A stretch of DNA of 64,000 nt from JACCTH01 sp963761985 (lineage in GTDB: Bacteria > Actinomycetota > Acidimicrobiia > Spongiisociales > ZC4RG35): assembly GCA_963761985.1 (NCBI GenBank), contig CAVXIT010000011.1:1-64000 (forward strand), in the 5' to 3' direction. Shown in pieces: positions 61,628-64,000 of the stretch. The notes under the pieces are model-generated. The model worked only from the letters and a program-made list of their open reading frames with translations. It was not told the DNA's origin and did no database searches. Numbering within the stretch: the stretch's first letter is position 1; each line of letters begins with the position of its first letter. Made by a program: the position numbers and the translations under genes.

Positions 61628-62230
61628 GTGCGCAGCGGCCTGATGGGCGGAACTTTTGATCCTCCCCATATCGCCCATCTCCTCGCTGGCGAGGTCGCGT
61701 ATCGGCAGCTGAAACTCGATCGCGTTCTGTTCGTGCCAGCTGGTTCGCCTTGGCAGAAAGCGGGCAAGGAAGTGAGTCCGGCCCAGACGCGTTGGCAGAT
61801 GACGCAGCTAGCAACAGCTGGAATCGACTATTTCGAGGCGGATGATCGCGAGGTGAGCCGGGAAGGACTGACCTACACCATCGACACCCTGTCGACGTTT
61901 CCCGCCGACGAGGAGCTGTGGCTGATTCTCGGCGCCGACGCCGCTCGCGGCATCCCGGGCTGGGAAGGGTCAACCGATGTGCTCAGCAGGGCTCGGTTGG
62001 CAGTGCTGCCGCGACCAGGGGTCGATCCCCAGGAGGTCGAAGACGCGATCGGACCCGCGTTGTGGTTGGACATGGCGCCTGTGGCGATCAGCGGCACCGA
62101 CATCCGCAATCGAGTCCAGAGCGGTGTCGGTTATCGGTTCATGGTGACCGAACCGGTCTACCGCTACATCGAGAAAAATCGCCTCTACCAAGCTGGCGGT
62201 CTCGGCTCCTCGGGCGAAGCGGTCGGGTAA
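61628..62230 (+). CDS. nadD: Nicotinate-nucleotide adenylyltransferase
   Basis: About 200 residues with the nucleotidyltransferase motifs GLMGGTFDPPHIAHLLAGE (HxGH-like), DVLFVPAGSPW-type (RVLFVPAGSPWQK), LILGADAARGIPGWE, and SGTDIRNRVQSG in place of SSTxIR. It adenylates nicotinate mononucleotide in NAD synthesis. I place the start at GTG 61628, where family members begin (RSGLMGGTFD); ATG 61616 is an alternative. No Shine-Dalgarno is seen, and the frame is open upstream through the M23-like part. Confidence 0.87.
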   Translation: MRSGLMGGTFDPPHIAHLLAGEVAYRQLKLDRVLFVPAGSPWQKAGKEVSPAQTRWQMTQLATAGIDYFEADDREVSREGLTYTIDTLSTFPADEELWLILGADAARGIPGWEGSTDVLSRARLAVLPRPGVDPQEVEDAIGPALWLDMAPVAISGTDIRNRVQSGVGYRFMVTEPVYRYIEKNRLYQAGGLGSSGEAVG

Positions 62231-62286
62231 GGTCAGCAATAGGGCGGGAGAATCAATTCGCCCATAAGCCGACGGAAGGAACGGGA

Positions 62287-63807
62287 GTGGCCAAACGAAT
62301 CGGCACCTTGGCGGTGCTAATGGCGATATTGGTATTGATGGCATCACCGGCTGGGGCGGCACCGGCTGGGGACCGCTTGCGAGATAAGGAACAACAACAC
62401 CTATGAGAAGCTCATCGAATGCGTAACCGTCGAGGGCGTGCGGGAGCATCAGGCAGCATTTCAGGAGATCGCAGATGACAATGGCGGGAACCGGGCCGCC
62501 GGCACCAGCCGGGTACGAGGCAAGCGTTGAGTATGTAGTGGAAAGGCTTGAGGCGGCGGGTTGGAGCGTGAGCTCACGAGTTTCCATTCACTTTCGTTCC
62601 TCCACCCACTCTGCAACAGCTGACCCCTATGAACCGCGACTTATGAAACGGGCGCTTTCACCGGGAGCGGCATTGGCACCGTGACCGGTGCGGTGATCCC
62701 AGTTGACATCAACCTGGCGTTGCCCCGGGATCGAGTTACGAGTGGATGCGAGGCCGCCGACTTCGTCGGCACTGACTTCGGCGGATCTGCCGACATTGCG
62801 CTGATCCAGCGGGGAACCTGCACGTTTGGCGTGAAGGCACTCAAAACGCGGAAGCGGCGGGGGCCGAAGCGGTGATCATCTTCAACCAGGGCAACACACC
62901 CGAACGCGCGAAGGCCTTATCATCGGCACCTTGGGGCATCGGCTCGTGGATAACGATCCCGGTCGTGGGCGCTTCGTTCGCCGACGGGGTCTCCCTGGCC
63001 CAAGCCGGCTCGACCGCACTGGTCGACGTCGATCCCCCGGAGTCAGGCCCGCAGGTCAACGTCATCGCCGAGCTTGCCGGCGACAACGAGGACAATGTGG
63101 TGATGGCGGGTGCTCACCTCGATTCCGTGCAGGCGGACCAGGGATCAAGGACAACGGGAGCGGCTCCGCTATTCTCCTCGAGGTCGCCGAGACAGATTGC
63201 CAAGTTGAAGCCGGAGAACACATTCGATTTGCCTGGTGGGGAGCCGAGGAGGCTGGTCTGATCGGCTCGACGGCATACGTCAATGGCTTGAGCGAGGCTG
63301 AGCTCGATCGAATCGCCCTGTATCTCAACTTCGACATGGTTGGCTCGCCGAACTACGTCTTCATGGTCTACGACGGTGACGAGTCTGGGTACCCGGCCCC
63401 CCGGTGTCCCAGTACCGGATGGATCGATCGCGATCGAAGACCTATTCGAGTCGTACTACACCCTCGTCGGTGAGCCGTATGACGATGCCCAATTCAGCGG
63501 CCGCAGTGACTATCAGGCCTTCATCCTTAACGGGATCCCGGCCGGGGGCCTCTTTACCGGAGCTGAAGTCGTCAAGACAGAGGAGCAGGAAGCAATTTGG
63601 GGTGGCACTGCGGGCGAACAATTCGACCCGTGCTATCACCTCGCTTGCGATGACTTCGACAATATCAGCCTCCACGCCCTCGACGTCAACGCCGACGCGG
63701 TTGCTGTGGCAGTGTTGACCTACGCCTACTCCACCGAGACCGTAAACGGTGTGGTTGGCAGAGAAGGTCCCCGGCGGCTTCACACTGCCGGCACCGGCCG
63801 GTCCTGA
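62287..63807 (+). pseudogene. Secreted M28 aminopeptidase with PA domain, multiply frameshifted
   Basis: A signal peptide (GTLAVLMAILVLMASPAGA) starts at GTG 62287. Then, in changing frames: a YEASVEYVVERLEAAGW segment, a PA domain (CEAADFVGTDFGGSADIAL, AEAVIIFNQGN), and the M28 core with zinc ligands in AGAHLDSVQ, IKDNGSGSAILLE, WWGAEEAGLIGSTAY, NFDMVGSPN and the late FDPCYHLACDD. At least five frame changes are needed. All metal ligands survive, so the decay is recent or the sequence here is poor. The closest known type is the Streptomyces secreted aminopeptidase. Confidence 0.75.
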
Positions 63808-63864
63808 GGGAACCAGCGCCGGAGGCGGGCCTTCTTCCAGGTCGATTAACGACGGGAAAACCCG

Positions 63865-63906
63865 CGAGCCCCGGGAAGGAACGCCTTCCCGGGGCTCGTT
63901 CCTTTC
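63865..63906. terminator. Strong terminator between convergent genes
   Basis: A 15-bp perfect stem (CGAGCCCCGGGAAGG with CCTTCCCGGGGCTCG, loop AACG) followed by TTCCTTT. It lies after the M28 gene and just outside the stop of the leftward gene at the window edge, so it can serve both. Confidence 0.9.
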
Positions 63907-64000
63907 AACTAGTTAGGGCCCGTGCGCTGGCCCTCACCATGATGCAGCTGTCGTAGTCGAAGTCGACGCCGGACTGATCGAGGTAGGAGATCAGCTCGCG
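63905..64000 (-). CDS. Partial CDS, C-terminus only
   Basis: The minus strand reads ELISYLDQSGVDFDYDSCIM followed by VRASARALTS and a TGA stop at 63905-63907. The frame stays open to the window edge. Only about 31 residues are visible, so no family can be assigned. Confidence 0.5.
   Translation of the reverse strand, partial: RELISYLDQSGVDFDYDSCIMVRASARALTS

Overview
The window is high-GC DNA with many GTG and TTG starts, Shine-Dalgarno sites of the GGAGG type, Thr-rich stalks of the TTTTAAP kind, and the block folC-ndk-mreBCD-mrdA-rodA-rng-rplU-rpmA-obg-proBA. This points to an actinobacterium, plausibly of the class Acidimicrobiia. The class is an inference; there is no rRNA in the window.

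Layout. 0-3.8 kb: small accessory genes (membrane protein, dimeric-barrel protein, Rrf2 regulator, DUF937 protein, alpha/beta hydrolase). 3.8-16.2 kb: a sugar- or polyol-type catabolic island with its own LacI regulator. It holds a PRISE-type reductase, an SDR, a cupin, three zinc-type alcohol dehydrogenases (one frameshifted), a VOC protein and a ribose-class ABC importer whose ATPase is fused to one permease. Three near-identical 14-16 bp palindromes (core TGCAAGCGCTTGCA) mark three of its control regions. 16.2-23.3 kb: a ClC transporter, NhaA behind a structured leader, and a cyclase/ATPase/TPR regulator, lying between a tRNA-Leu 3' fragment and an intact tRNA-Leu. 23.3-30.5 kb: tRNAs Lys, Pro, Gly, Arg and His, a GNAT enzyme, a TasA-like protein with a SipW-type signal peptidase, a cytochrome c pair, an ECF sigma factor with a membrane partner, a tandem array of tRNA-Gly-derived repeats, and an EfeU iron permease with a cupredoxin lipoprotein. 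30.5-33.9 kb: tig-clpP-clpX. 34-38.4 kb: four LPFTG surface-protein paralogs, three with a conserved leader RNA. 38.4-52.5 kb: cell-shape, translation and proline genes. 52.5-57.6 kb: MoxR ATPase, CoxE-like VWA protein, response regulator and a CoxL-like molybdoenzyme subunit. 57.5-64 kb: small membrane proteins, two adjacent GAPDH-family genes (one without the catalytic Cys), a degenerate M23 domain joined to NadD, and a badly broken M28 aminopeptidase.

Reading-frame breaks occur in at least ten genes, including normally essential ones (PBP2, RodA). Much of this probably reflects sequence error, but indels inside the Thr-rich repeats of the surface proteins may be biological. The most interesting items are the tRNA-Gly-derived tandem array, the conserved leader shared by the LPFTG genes, the Cys-less GAPDH paralog beside gapA, the LacI regulon with its fused importer, and the tRNA-Leu-flanked segment carrying a candidate nhaA riboswitch.
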